Program-made: the position numbers and the translations under genes | Assembly: GCA_028287505.1 (NCBI GenBank) | Contig: JAQBPN010000095.1 | Coordinates: 1 to 34,898 of the forward strand | Reading direction: 5' to 3' | DNA: 34,898 nucleotides | Source: Fibrobacterota bacterium | GTDB taxonomy: Bacteria; Fibrobacterota; Fibrobacteria; UBA11236 | Shown: positions 26,725 through 34,836 of the stretch, piece by piece | Numbering within the stretch: position 1 is the first letter of the stretch | How the letters are laid out: every line of letters begins with the position of its first letter | The notes under the pieces: generated by a model | The model's database searches: none | What the model saw: the letters and a program-made list of their open reading frames with translations, nothing else | What the model was told of the DNA's origin: nothing

Positions 26725-27357
26725 CTACTGGGTCAGATGGAAGAGCAGGCCGAGCATCGCGCGGATGTCCCGGGACTTCCATTCGTCGATGTCGCCGACA
26801 TTGTCCGACAAGGCATTGGTGAAACCGTAGGAATACCGGACATCGCCGGTGAGGTAGACGTACTGGGTCACTTGGAATGCGCCCCCGCCCCCGATGTCGC
26901 CGGAAAAGACCAGGGATTCGGATTCATCCTTGAAGGTGGACGAAGCGGATCCGAAACTCCCTTTGGCATTGGTATTGATTCCCATGCTCGGTCCGGCGAA
27001 AACGTAGGCATGCGCTTTCATGGCCCCGAATTTCGCCTTGAGGAGCACCGGGATCTCGACATAATCGAAATCGCCCCGCGTCGTCACCCCCAGGACGTCG
27101 AACCGGGCGCCTTTCTGGACGTACATGCCTTCCACCAGCAGACTGTAAGGGGACGTCACCCCGAATTCGGACCTGATGCCCAAGGCCAGTCCCTGGCGGC
27201 CGTCGGTCTTGCTGTGGTTGGACACGTCGGCATTGCCGAAATTCATCCCGCCGATGGGCCCGACGCCGAAAGACAGGGCCGAGACCGTCACCGGGGCGAG
27301 AGCCAGGCCAAAGAGCATGACATATCGGGCAATGGGGGCGTTATGGAATCGAATCAT
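26725..27357 (-). CDS. Outer-membrane beta-barrel protein (PorT/OmpA-barrel-like)
   Basis: A 210-residue protein with a signal peptide (cleavage expected after PVTVSA, about residue 27). The mature part has the alternating strands of a small outer-membrane barrel: FGVGPIGGMNFGN, SLLVEGMYVQKGARF, DYVEIPVLLKAKFGAMKAHAYVFAGPSMGI, AFQVTQYVYLTGDVRYSYGFTNAL. The phrase YVEIPVLLK is typical of the PorT-family barrels found in FCB-group bacteria. It ends FHLTQ, with no C-terminal aromatic residue. ATG 27355-27357 has AAAAGGAG upstream. Function unknown; such proteins are usually orphan outer-membrane proteins. It is divergent from the MFS transporter. Confidence 0.85.
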   Translation of the reverse strand: MIRFHNAPIARYVMLFGLALAPVTVSALSFGVGPIGGMNFGNADVSNHSKTDGRQGLALGIRSEFGVTSPYSLLVEGMYVQKGARFDVLGVTTRGDFDYVEIPVLLKAKFGAMKAHAYVFAGPSMGINTNAKGSFGSASSTFKDESESLVFSGDIGGGGAFQVTQYVYLTGDVRYSYGFTNALSDNVGDIDEWKSRDIRAMLGLLFHLTQ

Positions 27358-27452
27358 GAATTCTCCTTTTATTTGACCCGGTTGCGGAACGCGCCGGGAT
27401 GGAACTCTGACGGGAAAATAATTAGTATGGCTTCCTGCGCAATGGAGGATAT

Positions 27453-28688
27453 TTGACCCAACGGAATAAAGAGGCCGCCCCGGCCGTGAGCAACGGATTT
27501 CCCTTGCCTGTGCGCCAGGAAAACGTTCTTCTATATGTGCTGGCGGCCATCCAGTTCACGCACATCCTGGATTTCATGATCGTGATGCCGCTGGGTCCGC
27601 GCTTGATGGAGATATTCCGCATCACGCCCGCCCAGTTCGGGCTCATCGTTTCCACCTATACTTTCAGCGCCGGACTGTTCGGATTGATCGCGGCCTGGTT
27701 CCTGGACCGCTTCGATCGAAAGCGCGCCCTGCTTTGCCTTTACGGCGGATTCGGTTTGGGAACCCTGGCCTGCGCCTTCGCTCCCAATTACCACTTCCTG
27801 GTGGTCGCGCGTTTCCTGGCGGGAGGGTTCGGCGGCGTCGCCGGCGCCACCATCCTGGCCATCATCGGCGATGCCATCCCGCCCGAACGCCGCGGCGCGG
27901 CCATGGGCACCCTGTTCTCCTCTTTCTCCCTGGCCTCCATCGCGGGCGTGCCCGCCGGCCTGTTCCTGGCCAACCACCTCGGCTGGCATGCGCCATTCTT
28001 CCTGCTGGCGGGTCTCAGCGCGGCCATCCTGGTGATGGCCGCATTCGTGCTGCCTCCCATGCGCCAGCATCTGGCCCGGGTAAAGGACAAGCCCTGGGAA
28101 GAGATGAAAGTCATCCTGAGCCGGGCCAACCATTGGCGCGCGTTCGCCTTGACCGTGGTCATGACCATGGCCGGCTTTCTCATCATCCCCTATATCAGTC
28201 CCTCCCTGGTGGCCAACGTGGGGGTGAGCAACGATCATCTGCCTTTCATCTATCTCTTCGGCGGCGGGGCCACCTTCTTCTCCATGCGCTGGCTCGGGAA
28301 GCTTTCCGACCGCCTGGGCCTGTTGCGCGTGTTCACGGCCCTCAGCATCATCGCGGCTTTCCCGATCCTGATCCTCAGCCACCTGCCTCCCGTGCCGTTG
28401 TGGACGGCCCTGATTGTCACCACCTGCTTCATGGTGTTCACCTCAGGCCGTTTCATCCCGGGCATGGCCATGGTCACCAATACGGTGCATGCGCAATATC
28501 GGGGCGGCTTCATGAGCATCAATTCCGCGTTTCAGCAGTTTGCCTCCGGCCTGGCCTCCTTGATCGCCGGATCGCTTATCGCCGGCGGCCAAGGCGGGCG
28601 GCTCGAGAATTACGGAACCGTGGGGTGGATTGGGGCCGCGTGCCTGGTGGTGAGTATTTTCCTGGCGCGAAGATTGAGGCCTGCGTAA
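27453..28688 (+). CDS. Major facilitator superfamily transporter
   Basis: A 411-residue inner-membrane protein with twelve hydrophobic segments and a DHA1-type pattern: a first-loop motif FLDRFDRKRALL (about 86-97, motif A variant of GxLaDrxGrr), RFLAGGFGGVAGATILAI in helix 4, and LSDRLGLLRVF as the second-half motif A (about 283-293). These transporters export drugs, sugars or metabolites by proton antiport; nothing here specifies a substrate. The start is TTG 27453 with GGAGG four bases upstream; GTG 27486 in frame is an alternative. It is divergent from the beta-barrel gene, with a short shared promoter region of 95 bases. Confidence 0.9.
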   Translation: MTQRNKEAAPAVSNGFPLPVRQENVLLYVLAAIQFTHILDFMIVMPLGPRLMEIFRITPAQFGLIVSTYTFSAGLFGLIAAWFLDRFDRKRALLCLYGGFGLGTLACAFAPNYHFLVVARFLAGGFGGVAGATILAIIGDAIPPERRGAAMGTLFSSFSLASIAGVPAGLFLANHLGWHAPFFLLAGLSAAILVMAAFVLPPMRQHLARVKDKPWEEMKVILSRANHWRAFALTVVMTMAGFLIIPYISPSLVANVGVSNDHLPFIYLFGGGATFFSMRWLGKLSDRLGLLRVFTALSIIAAFPILILSHLPPVPLWTALIVTTCFMVFTSGRFIPGMAMVTNTVHAQYRGGFMSINSAFQQFASGLASLIAGSLIAGGQGGRLENYGTVGWIGAACLVVSIFLARRLRPA

Positions 28689-28732
28689 GAGGCATTGGTG
28701 GATCTTGAGATAGGGTGAAATTGGGCGTGATT

Positions 28733-28839
28733 TCGTCGGGCGACGGGCGTCGGGCGTCGGGCGTGAAGAAAAAGAGAGCTCTTTTTCTTTGGCTTTTCTT
28801 GGGTTTTTCGCCCGACGCCCGACGCCCGTCGCCCGACGA
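28733..28839. repeat. Large nested inverted repeat (31-base perfect arms)
   Basis: Left arm 28733-28763 and right arm 28809-28839 are perfect reverse complements of 31 bases. Each arm is made of four tandem heptamers of CGGGCGW type. The 45-base interior contains a second perfect inverted repeat: AAGAAAAAGAG (28766-28776), a 2-base spacer and CTCTTTTTCTT (28779-28789). The element sits between the MFS and dusA genes and resembles REP- or MITE-like repeats built from short GC heptamers. It could act as a terminator or insulator or extrude as a cruciform. ORFs read through it on both strands and are artefacts of the repeat. Confidence 0.9.
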
Positions 28840-28878
28840 CAGGGAATCGGTACCGGAGAATTTTTTTAGATCATTCCC

Positions 28879-29874
28879 ATGCCTCACGTCTCAGTAGCCC
28901 CCATGATGGATTGGACCGATCGGCATTGCCGGTTCTTCCTCCGTCTGCTGTCCAGGAATGTGCGCCTGTATACGGAAATGGTCACCACCGGCGCCATCCT
29001 ACACGGCAAGGCGGAGCGGCTGCTGGCTTTCGATCCGGCCGAGCATCCCATCGCCCTGCAATTGGGCGGAAGCAATCCCGCGGATTTGGCGGCCTGCGCC
29101 AAGGTCGGGGAGCGGTTCGGCTACGATGAAATCAATCTGAACGTGGGTTGCCCGAGCGATCGGGTGCAGGAAGGCAAATTCGGGGCCTGCCTGATGGCGG
29201 AACCGGACCTGGTGGCCGCATGCGTCCGGGCCATGCGGGAATCCGTCTACGTTCCGGTCACCGTCAAGACCCGCATCGGCATCGACGACAAGGACTCCTA
29301 CGAAGAACTGGTCCATTTCATAGGCACGGTGGCGGGAGCGGGTTGCGATACCTTCGTGATCCATGCCCGCAAGGCGTGGCTGCAGGGACTCAGCCCCAAA
29401 GAGAACCGCACCAAGCCGCCCCTGCGCTATGACGTGGTGGCCGGGCTCAAGGCGGATTTCCCCGCGCTCAAATTCGTCCTCAACGGGGGCATCACCTCCC
29501 TGGAACAGGCGGAAGGCCACCTCAAGTCTTTCGACGGCGTGATGATGGGCCGCGCCGCATACGAGAACCCTTACCTGCTGGCCCAGGTGGATACGCGCAT
29601 CTTCGGGGAAACGGGGGAGATACCCTCGCGCGCCGGGATCCTGGAAGCCTTCAAACCCTACGTGGAAGCGGAACTCAAGCGCGGACACCGCCTGCATTCC
29701 ATGACGCGGCATATCCTGGGACTGTTCCAAGGCGTGCGCGGCGGACGGATCTGGCGTCGGTACCTCAGCGAAAACGCCACTCAGCCGAATGCCGGTATCG
29801 AGGTGCTGGACGCCGCCTTGCGGGCCGCGGAGGGCGTGGCCACGGCCGACACCCTTCAGCGGGAAGAAAAATAG
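28879..29874 (+). CDS. dusA: tRNA-dihydrouridine synthase A
   Basis: A 331-residue flavoprotein that reduces uridine in the D-loop of tRNA (positions 20/20a for DusA). The N-terminus VSVAPMMDWTDRHCRFF is the FMN-site signature. NVGCPSDRVQEGKFGACLM follows at about 88-106, with the catalytic Cys104. The DusA-specific RKAWLQGLSPKENR is at about 173-186, and NGGITS and MGRAAYENPYLL close the TIM barrel. The C-terminal helical domain recognises tRNA. Length is normal. The start is ATG 28879, 40 bases after the large inverted repeat. The last 19 bases overlap the convergent kinase gene. Confidence 0.95.
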   Translation: MPHVSVAPMMDWTDRHCRFFLRLLSRNVRLYTEMVTTGAILHGKAERLLAFDPAEHPIALQLGGSNPADLAACAKVGERFGYDEINLNVGCPSDRVQEGKFGACLMAEPDLVAACVRAMRESVYVPVTVKTRIGIDDKDSYEELVHFIGTVAGAGCDTFVIHARKAWLQGLSPKENRTKPPLRYDVVAGLKADFPALKFVLNGGITSLEQAEGHLKSFDGVMMGRAAYENPYLLAQVDTRIFGETGEIPSRAGILEAFKPYVEAELKRGHRLHSMTRHILGLFQGVRGGRIWRRYLSENATQPNAGIEVLDAALRAAEGVATADTLQREEK

Positions 29875-30938
29875 GCGATCAGGCAGCCGCCCAGGAATAC
29901 AATCGCCAGCGCCCAGATGAGAATGCGCTCTACGCCGGTGGTGTGCGTGACGCGATGTCCCTGATACTCGCTGGAGCGCGACCCCAGGTTCTTTTCCATG
30001 AAATGCCCCAGCCTTTGGAACGTGCTGGAGTCGGCGAGCCCGGTGGCATCCCGGCCGGAATTCATCGCTTTTACATATGCGCCGCCGTTCCGGATGGTCT
30101 GCAAGCGGATGTTGCACAGGTCCGACAATTCCCGACCCGTCTTGGGCCGCACGGCCGGGTCCTTGGCCAATAAGGTCTTGAGAAGGCGCACCGTGGGTTC
30201 CGGCAGGGGCGTCTTGGTCCCCTGCTGGGTGGCGACATAGGACGGTTCGGAATGCAGGTGCCCGGAGATGACTTGGTTGAGGCTGCCCATGAACGGCGGG
30301 GTTCCCGTCAGCATCTGGTATAGGATGACGCCCAGGGAATAGAGATCGGCCGTGGGACCCAGGTCCCGGCCGGGGATGAAACATTCCGGAGCCATGTAAT
30401 ACGGGGTGCCGAGCATGGTATCGGCATTGGTCATGTCCCGGGCCGTAAGGTCCTTGGCCAGGCCCAGATCGGAGATCTTCAGCCACCCGTCCCGCGTGAT
30501 CAGGATGTTCGCGGGCTTGATGTCCCGATGGACGATGTTCTGGACATGGGCGGCGTGCAGGGCGGTGGCCAGGTAGGAAATCACCTTCAGGGAGATTTCC
30601 TCGCCCATGGGGTCGTTGTTGCGCAGGTACTCGTAGAGCGTGTATCCGTCGATGAACTCCATCACCAGGTACAGGAAGCCCATCTCTTCGCCGAAGTCCA
30701 GCACGCGGACGATGCCTTCATGGCTGAGTCGGGCGGCCAATTGGGCCTCGCGGCGGAAACGGTCCCGGTAGGTGGCCAGATGCGAGGCCATGGAATCCTG
30801 GGGCGCCACCTTGAGGATTTTCACGGCCACGGGAATACCCAGGGTTTGGTGCATGCCTTTGTAGACTTGGGCGGAAGAGCCCTCGCCTATCAAGGACTGG
30901 ATATGGCAATGGCCCAGGATCTTGCCGGTGAGCAACAT
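29856..30938 (-). CDS. Membrane-anchored serine/threonine protein kinase
   Basis: A 360-residue Hanks-type kinase. Motifs: the Gly-loop GEGSSAQVYKG (18-28), VAVKILK with Lys40, the helix-C Glu64, the catalytic HRD (His137-Asp139) in HRDIKPANIL, DLG (Asp157, replacing DFG), and the P+1/APE region GTPYYMAPE (ending Glu185). All catalytic residues are present, so it should be active. A linker leads to one C-terminal helix (about 336-357), leaving three residues beyond it, so it is tail-anchored without a sensor domain. ATG 30936-30938 shares one base with the stop of the amt gene, so translation is coupled. A longer in-frame start (31019) lies inside amt and is rejected. The partner may sense through Amt. 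Confidence 0.93.
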   Translation of the reverse strand: MLLTGKILGHCHIQSLIGEGSSAQVYKGMHQTLGIPVAVKILKVAPQDSMASHLATYRDRFRREAQLAARLSHEGIVRVLDFGEEMGFLYLVMEFIDGYTLYEYLRNNDPMGEEISLKVISYLATALHAAHVQNIVHRDIKPANILITRDGWLKISDLGLAKDLTARDMTNADTMLGTPYYMAPECFIPGRDLGPTADLYSLGVILYQMLTGTPPFMGSLNQVISGHLHSEPSYVATQQGTKTPLPEPTVRLLKTLLAKDPAVRPKTGRELSDLCNIRLQTIRNGGAYVKAMNSGRDATGLADSSTFQRLGHFMEKNLGSRSSEYQGHRVTHTTGVERILIWALAIVFLGGCLIAYFSSR

Positions 30939-32626
30939 CAGGCTTTTCCTTCCGCGGGTTGTTCCAGGGAGCGCGTATTGGTGAACAGGGAGGTCCCCAG
31001 GGTGCGCAACTGCTCCCAATAATAGGTCACGTTGTTCCCGCCGGCCTGCATCTCACGCAGCTTCTCGCGCACGCTCTCCATCACTTCCGTGGCCAGCGGC
31101 GTGACCGCGCCCGGAGTGGCCGCGCGCCGGCGCAACTCCCGGTCCACCATCTCGACCTTATGGGCCACAGCTTCCAGCCGCTTGGTCTGCATGCGGTTTT
31201 CATCTTCGCAACGGCGGATGACTTCATAGAGGCGATCCGCGTCCCGGCCCAGCCAGCCGCGCACCTGCTCCAATTCATCCCTATCTTTTTCGATCCGTCC
31301 CGCCCAGCCTTCTATGGCGGCCACCAGGCGGGCGTATTCCCCGCCGTCCAAATCGTGGGGATGGGCCGTTTTGTCCTTCTTGGAGCGCGCGATGACATAA
31401 GAGACGATATCATCGGCCGGGCTGCGCACCTGATGCTCGGAGTAATTGAGACCGACGAGTTCTTCGTCAGGGGTGACGCGAATGGGGGATATGCGGTTGA
31501 GAATGGTCCACATGATGAATCCTACCGCGTAGGCATACATGGCGCAGACCACGGCTCCCATGGCCTGGATGCGGATCACTTCCCAGCGGCCCACGGTGTG
31601 GCCCAGCATGGCGGTAAGAGAGCCCAGGTGTTCCGGTTTCGCGAAAACGCCGGCCAGAATAATGCCCGAGACTCCCCCTGCGCCATGCACGGGCACGGCG
31701 CTCACGGCATCGTCAATCTTGAAGCGCAACAACAACCAGTCGGCGAACAGGTACGCCAGGCCGCCCCCGCAGCCGATGAGACAGGCCGCCGGGGCGGTGA
31801 CGATATCCGCGGAAGCGGTGATGGCGACCAGGCCCGCCAAGATGCCGTTCATGAGGGTAGCCGCGCCGCTGATGCCCTGCATGGCCCAGGCCACCAGCAG
31901 GCAGGTGACGCCGCCGAAAATGCCGCCCAGGAAAGTGTTGAGCACGATGGATCCGGTCTGTGGGCCGAAGGGGGCAGACCCGCCGTTGAAGCCGATCCAG
32001 CCGAACATAAGGATGAAGGTTCCCAGGGCCACCAGGGGTACGTCGGAGGCATGGATATCCTTGGTGCTTCCGTCCGCGGCGAAGCGGCCGGTGCGCGCCC
32101 CGATCTTGACGATGCCGGCCAGGGCCACGAACCCGCCCATCATGTGCACCACGGAGGAGCCGGCGAAATCATGGTAGCCCAGGCGGTGCATCCAGCCTTC
32201 GGAATTCCACACCCAATGGCCGTAGATGGGATAGATGATCAGGCCCATGGCGCCGGTGGCCAGGATGTAGGGAAGGAAGCGCATGCGTTCCGCCACGGCG
32301 CCGGACACGATGGTGGCGGCGGTGGTGCAGAACACCAACTGATAGAGGAAGACGAACATCTCGGGATATTCCATCCCCTTCAAGGCTATGACCGGCTGGC
32401 CGATCAACCCGTCGATCAAGGGTTTCCCATAGTGGAGGGAATACCCGAGGATGTAATAGGTGGCGGCGGCGATGACGAAGGAGATGACGTTCTTGAGCGC
32501 GACATTGATGCTGTTCTTGGTCCGCACCGAACCCGCTTCCAGGCAGGAGAATCCCGCTTGCATGAAAAACACCAGGCCGGTGCAGGTCATGAGCCAAAGT
32601 AGGTTGAGTTGCGTCTGCAAATCCAT
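30938..32626 (-). CDS. amt: Ammonium transporter Amt with coiled-coil C-terminal extension
   Basis: A 562-residue inner-membrane protein. Residues 1-380 are a complete Amt core with eleven membrane helices: Asp153 (HDFAGSSVV) of the ammonium-binding site, the pore twin histidines His161 (VVHMMGG) and His314 (VPVHGAGGVSG), and GWIGFNGGSAPFG carrying the conserved phenylalanine. The usual C-terminal cytoplasmic segment follows (TPDEELVGLNYSEHQ). Unlike normal Amt proteins (about 400-430 residues), it continues for about 160 residues: a hydrophilic stretch (400-425), then a charged helical, probably coiled-coil part (about 430-545). No GlnK gene is adjacent; a kinase gene overlaps its stop. This resembles sensory Amt fusions such as Amt-histidine kinase. 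Confidence 0.95.
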   Translation of the reverse strand: MDLQTQLNLLWLMTCTGLVFFMQAGFSCLEAGSVRTKNSINVALKNVISFVIAAATYYILGYSLHYGKPLIDGLIGQPVIALKGMEYPEMFVFLYQLVFCTTAATIVSGAVAERMRFLPYILATGAMGLIIYPIYGHWVWNSEGWMHRLGYHDFAGSSVVHMMGGFVALAGIVKIGARTGRFAADGSTKDIHASDVPLVALGTFILMFGWIGFNGGSAPFGPQTGSIVLNTFLGGIFGGVTCLLVAWAMQGISGAATLMNGILAGLVAITASADIVTAPAACLIGCGGGLAYLFADWLLLRFKIDDAVSAVPVHGAGGVSGIILAGVFAKPEHLGSLTAMLGHTVGRWEVIRIQAMGAVVCAMYAYAVGFIMWTILNRISPIRVTPDEELVGLNYSEHQVRSPADDIVSYVIARSKKDKTAHPHDLDGGEYARLVAAIEGWAGRIEKDRDELEQVRGWLGRDADRLYEVIRRCEDENRMQTKRLEAVAHKVEMVDRELRRRAATPGAVTPLATEVMESVREKLREMQAGGNNVTYYWEQLRTLGTSLFTNTRSLEQPAEGKA

Positions 32627-32657
32627 TACGCGCTCCGAGGTAACACGTTAAACTGGG

Positions 32658-32687
32658 ATAGTAATCTTTTTCAGCCTTGTTTGGCAA
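32658..32687 (-). promoter_or_regulatory. Possible sigma-70 promoter of the amt-kinase operon
   Basis: On the minus strand TTGCCA (32687-32682, five of six matches to the -35 box) is followed after 18 bases by TACTAT (32663-32658, four of six matches to the -10 box), about 32 bases before the ATG. No sigma-54 site with correct spacing was found in this region. Confidence 0.4.
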
Positions 32688-32703
32688 ATTGAATCGCAAT
32701 CGC

Positions 32704-32783
32704 CACTTCCCAAAAATCATGGAAGTGTCAGATTCCTGTTTCAATTCGTTCTGAGCGTGACAATTCGGTTCAATTACTGACAA
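32704..32783. promoter_or_regulatory. Candidate operator sites upstream of amt
   Basis: A perfect 7-base inverted repeat CACTTCC (32704-32710) and GGAAGTG (32721-32727), spaced ten bases, lies just upstream of the predicted amt promoter. Further up, TGACAA occurs twice (32758-32763 and 32778-32783), with starts exactly 20 bases apart, about two helical turns. Both fit binding sites of a dimeric regulator. The regulator is unknown. Confidence 0.35.
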
Positions 32784-33094
32784 AGGTCTGGAAAGAGTAA
32801 AACGGGGACTCCTACCAAGCGGCTGAATCCCCCGATTCGCCCAAGGGCCGCCCCGGAAGCGGAATCGCCGGATGCGCGGCGATACCATGAGTATCACGCA
32901 GGTTACCCATGGCTCCGGAGCCTGCCGTTCCGGATTTCCGACTCCGCCTCCGGTGGCTTCGACAGGGACAAATCCTGACCCGGGCGGCGGGGTATCTTTG
33001 CTGCACCGCCGGACATCGGACCCAGGCGGGGCGGAGCGGACGGTTTCGCGATCCGGGCGGTGGCGCAACTAAAACATGAAAGCGGGAGGACGAC
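32784..33094. other. Intergenic region upstream of the small hypothetical gene
   Basis: Together with the sites above, this belongs to a 468-base gene-free gap between amt (minus) and the gene at 33095 (plus). Short frames on both strands are rich in Pro, Arg and Gly and lack ribosome sites, so no gene is called. A GC-rich stretch (about 32980-33060) is compatible with RNA structure, but no clean stem with a T run was found. Confidence 0.3.
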
Positions 33095-33436
33095 ATGTGG
33101 GTTTTTACGAACAAGGCTTTTCTGTCCATCGTGGAATTTCCAGGGCAAGCGGAATTGCTGTGGGTACGGGCGCGTTTTCCCGGGCACATCGAGGCGGCGT
33201 TTCCCGGGGCCGCGGTGCGCGAGACGCCGGAATGCGATTATCGCTACCGGGCGGCCGTGGACAGGGATGCGGTGGGGCGCTGGCTATCGCGCGAAGTGAG
33301 GGAGGTGCGCTACGGGAACTTCAAGCAAAGCATCGGCGAGAATTTCTACCATGATGCATGCCTTTCGGTGTGGACGGAGATGTTCATCTGGTCCAAAAAG
33401 CTGATGGGCATTTTGAGGACGACGCGGGCCGCGTGA
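33095..33436 (+). CDS. Small conserved hypothetical protein
   Basis: A 113-residue protein of no known function. It begins MWVFTNKAFLSIVEF and contains LLWVRARFPGHIEAAFPGA, CDYRYRAAVDRDAVGRWLS and a C-terminal YGNFKQSIGENFYHDACLSVWTEMF. This layout recalls a small uncharacterised family of bacterial proteins with the same order (WLFT-type N-terminus, RVPGDIE-type middle, YPNFK and H-D-x-Y/W end). That recognition is from memory, not from a search. No signal peptide or membrane segment. ATG 33095 has GGAGG six bases upstream, a strong site. It ends 14 bases before the stop of a convergent hypothetical gene. Confidence 0.75.
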   Translation: MWVFTNKAFLSIVEFPGQAELLWVRARFPGHIEAAFPGAAVRETPECDYRYRAAVDRDAVGRWLSREVREVRYGNFKQSIGENFYHDACLSVWTEMFIWSKKLMGILRTTRAA

Positions 33437-33449
33437 GCCCGTCGGGGCG

Positions 33450-33701
33450 CTAAGGGAGGGGCCGTTCCTGTTTCACCAGGTTCCGGTCCGCCCGATGGGG
33501 GCGGCGGTTGGGCAGATTCCACCAGTCCCGGTAGGCCAGCATCTGGTCGATGAGGCCGGAGGCTTGCCAGTCGTTCTCCGGGTGGAGTTCGTCGGGAGCG
33601 GCGGAGAGGGTGGGACGGGAAATCATGAGCTGAGCGGTTTTGCGGCCGCTTCGGAGCCCATGGTTTCGGTTCTGTGCGTTGAGGGGGTTCTGGGTATCCA
33701 T
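33450..33701 (-). CDS. Hypothetical protein (83 aa)
   Basis: A short frame of 83 residues from ATG 33699-33701. It is basic at both ends and has a more ordinary middle (DELHPENDWQASGLIDQMLAYRDWWNLP) that reads like a real protein. An upstream in-frame ATG (33740) would add 13 residues. No convincing ribosome site precedes either start, and a similar-length frame runs on the plus strand. No family recognised, and the gene may be spurious. Confidence 0.4.
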   Translation of the reverse strand: MDTQNPLNAQNRNHGLRSGRKTAQLMISRPTLSAAPDELHPENDWQASGLIDQMLAYRDWWNLPNRRPHRADRNLVKQERPLP

Positions 33702-33810
33702 GCTTACATTAAACAATTTGCGGGATTTCGGAACAAGCATTTAATGCCTTTCTTATGGATGTAAATTAGACGCACCAAACGCATCGAGAGTGAATACTTT
33801 TTGAGGGACT

Positions 33811-34821
33811 ATGCCAATTTTTTCCAATGACGAATGCGACATGATCGAGAAGTACTCGGAATCCTTTACCGAGTGGCTTAAAAAGAACCTTGTCGTGAAA
33901 CTGCAGGCGCAGATCGGCTACAAGCTGCCTTCCGAGGTGGACAACATCCTCTCCAAATTGTCATCTCTTGGCAGCTTCCTGAAAAAGCGGAACTCCGGCG
34001 GGCAGGTGAAAGAGGAACACAATGTTTCCGACGAGTACGCTCCCTTGATCAAAAGGGTCGTGATCCATCAGCGCCGGATCGTGGCTTCCAAGCTGGAAGA
34101 GCCCATGAGCAAGACGTTCCATCCGGAGCTGATCGGAAACCTGGAGAAGGAACTGGAGCCGATCCGGAAGCTGATGGAGGCCGCTTGGTTCCAGGGCGCG
34201 CCGGCGCTGCGCGTGCCGCATCTCACGGAATTCCTCTCCATCAAGTTCGTGGAAGACATGCACAAATCGGATCAGACCCTCGAGAAGCGCGAGTACGACG
34301 AGAAGTTCCACATCCTGCAGACGCCTTCGCTTTTCTTCAAGGACCTGCGCTACTATCGCGAGAAGTGCGAACTGCGTTCCAACGGATTGCTGGTCGCCTA
34401 TATCGACGTGGACGATTTCAAGTCCTTCAATACGCGCTATACGGAGACGAAGATCGATCGCGATCTGCTCCCGCGCTTCATGGAGTTGATGGAGTCCCAT
34501 TTGTATTCGCATGGACAGGGTTACCGATACGGCGGGGATGAGTACATCCTTTTGCTGCCCAACTTCAGCCTGGCCATGGGCGTGGGGTTCATCAAGGAGT
34601 TCCAGGCCAAGCTGCGCATGATCACCTATCGCGGCATCGCGGAAAAAACGACCGTTTCCATAGGCGCGGTGTGGATCCCGTCGGACTGCTTCCTTACGGA
34701 ACGCGAGATCGAGGACCGCGCCAACCGCGCCAAGAATTTCGCCAAGAAGAACGGCAAGAATTGCATCGCCACCTACAAGGGCGAATATTACTCGGAATCC
34801 GAACTCGTCATCGTCAAGTGA
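33811..34821 (+). CDS. GGDEF-domain protein (putative diguanylate cyclase, divergent)
   Basis: A 336-residue cytoplasmic protein. The N-terminal 170 residues are helical and unlike common sensor domains (no PAS, GAF, CHASE or membrane helix). The C-terminal cyclase-like domain has LVAYIDVDDFKSFNTRY (metal Asp199-Asp202 region) and YRYGGDEYILLLP, with GGDEY at 241-245 replacing GGDEF. TVSIGAVWIP (281-290) and the AKKNGKNCIATY helix (311-322) complete the fold. The usual ND-x-x-GH-x-x-GD segment after DxDxFK is replaced by NTRYTETKIDRD, and no RxxD inhibitory site precedes GGDEY. The signature residues are kept, so cyclase activity is likely but not certain. It has no close upstream ribosome site of quality; ATG 33811 is the first in frame. 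A further gene starts 16 bases later. Confidence 0.85.
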   Translation: MPIFSNDECDMIEKYSESFTEWLKKNLVVKLQAQIGYKLPSEVDNILSKLSSLGSFLKKRNSGGQVKEEHNVSDEYAPLIKRVVIHQRRIVASKLEEPMSKTFHPELIGNLEKELEPIRKLMEAAWFQGAPALRVPHLTEFLSIKFVEDMHKSDQTLEKREYDEKFHILQTPSLFFKDLRYYREKCELRSNGLLVAYIDVDDFKSFNTRYTETKIDRDLLPRFMELMESHLYSHGQGYRYGGDEYILLLPNFSLAMGVGFIKEFQAKLRMITYRGIAEKTTVSIGAVWIPSDCFLTEREIEDRANRAKNFAKKNGKNCIATYKGEYYSESELVIVK

Positions 34822-34836
34822 AAGGCAACCATTAAT

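Noticed and set aside
28715-28897. 60-residue frame between the MFS and dusA genes
   Set aside because: It runs through the inverted repeat; the repeated Arg/Ser/Gly-Asp words come from the heptamers, and a mirror frame exists on the other strand.
32627-32760. Sigma-54 promoter upstream of amt
   Set aside because: The best candidates have eleven instead of ten bases between the GG and GC elements.
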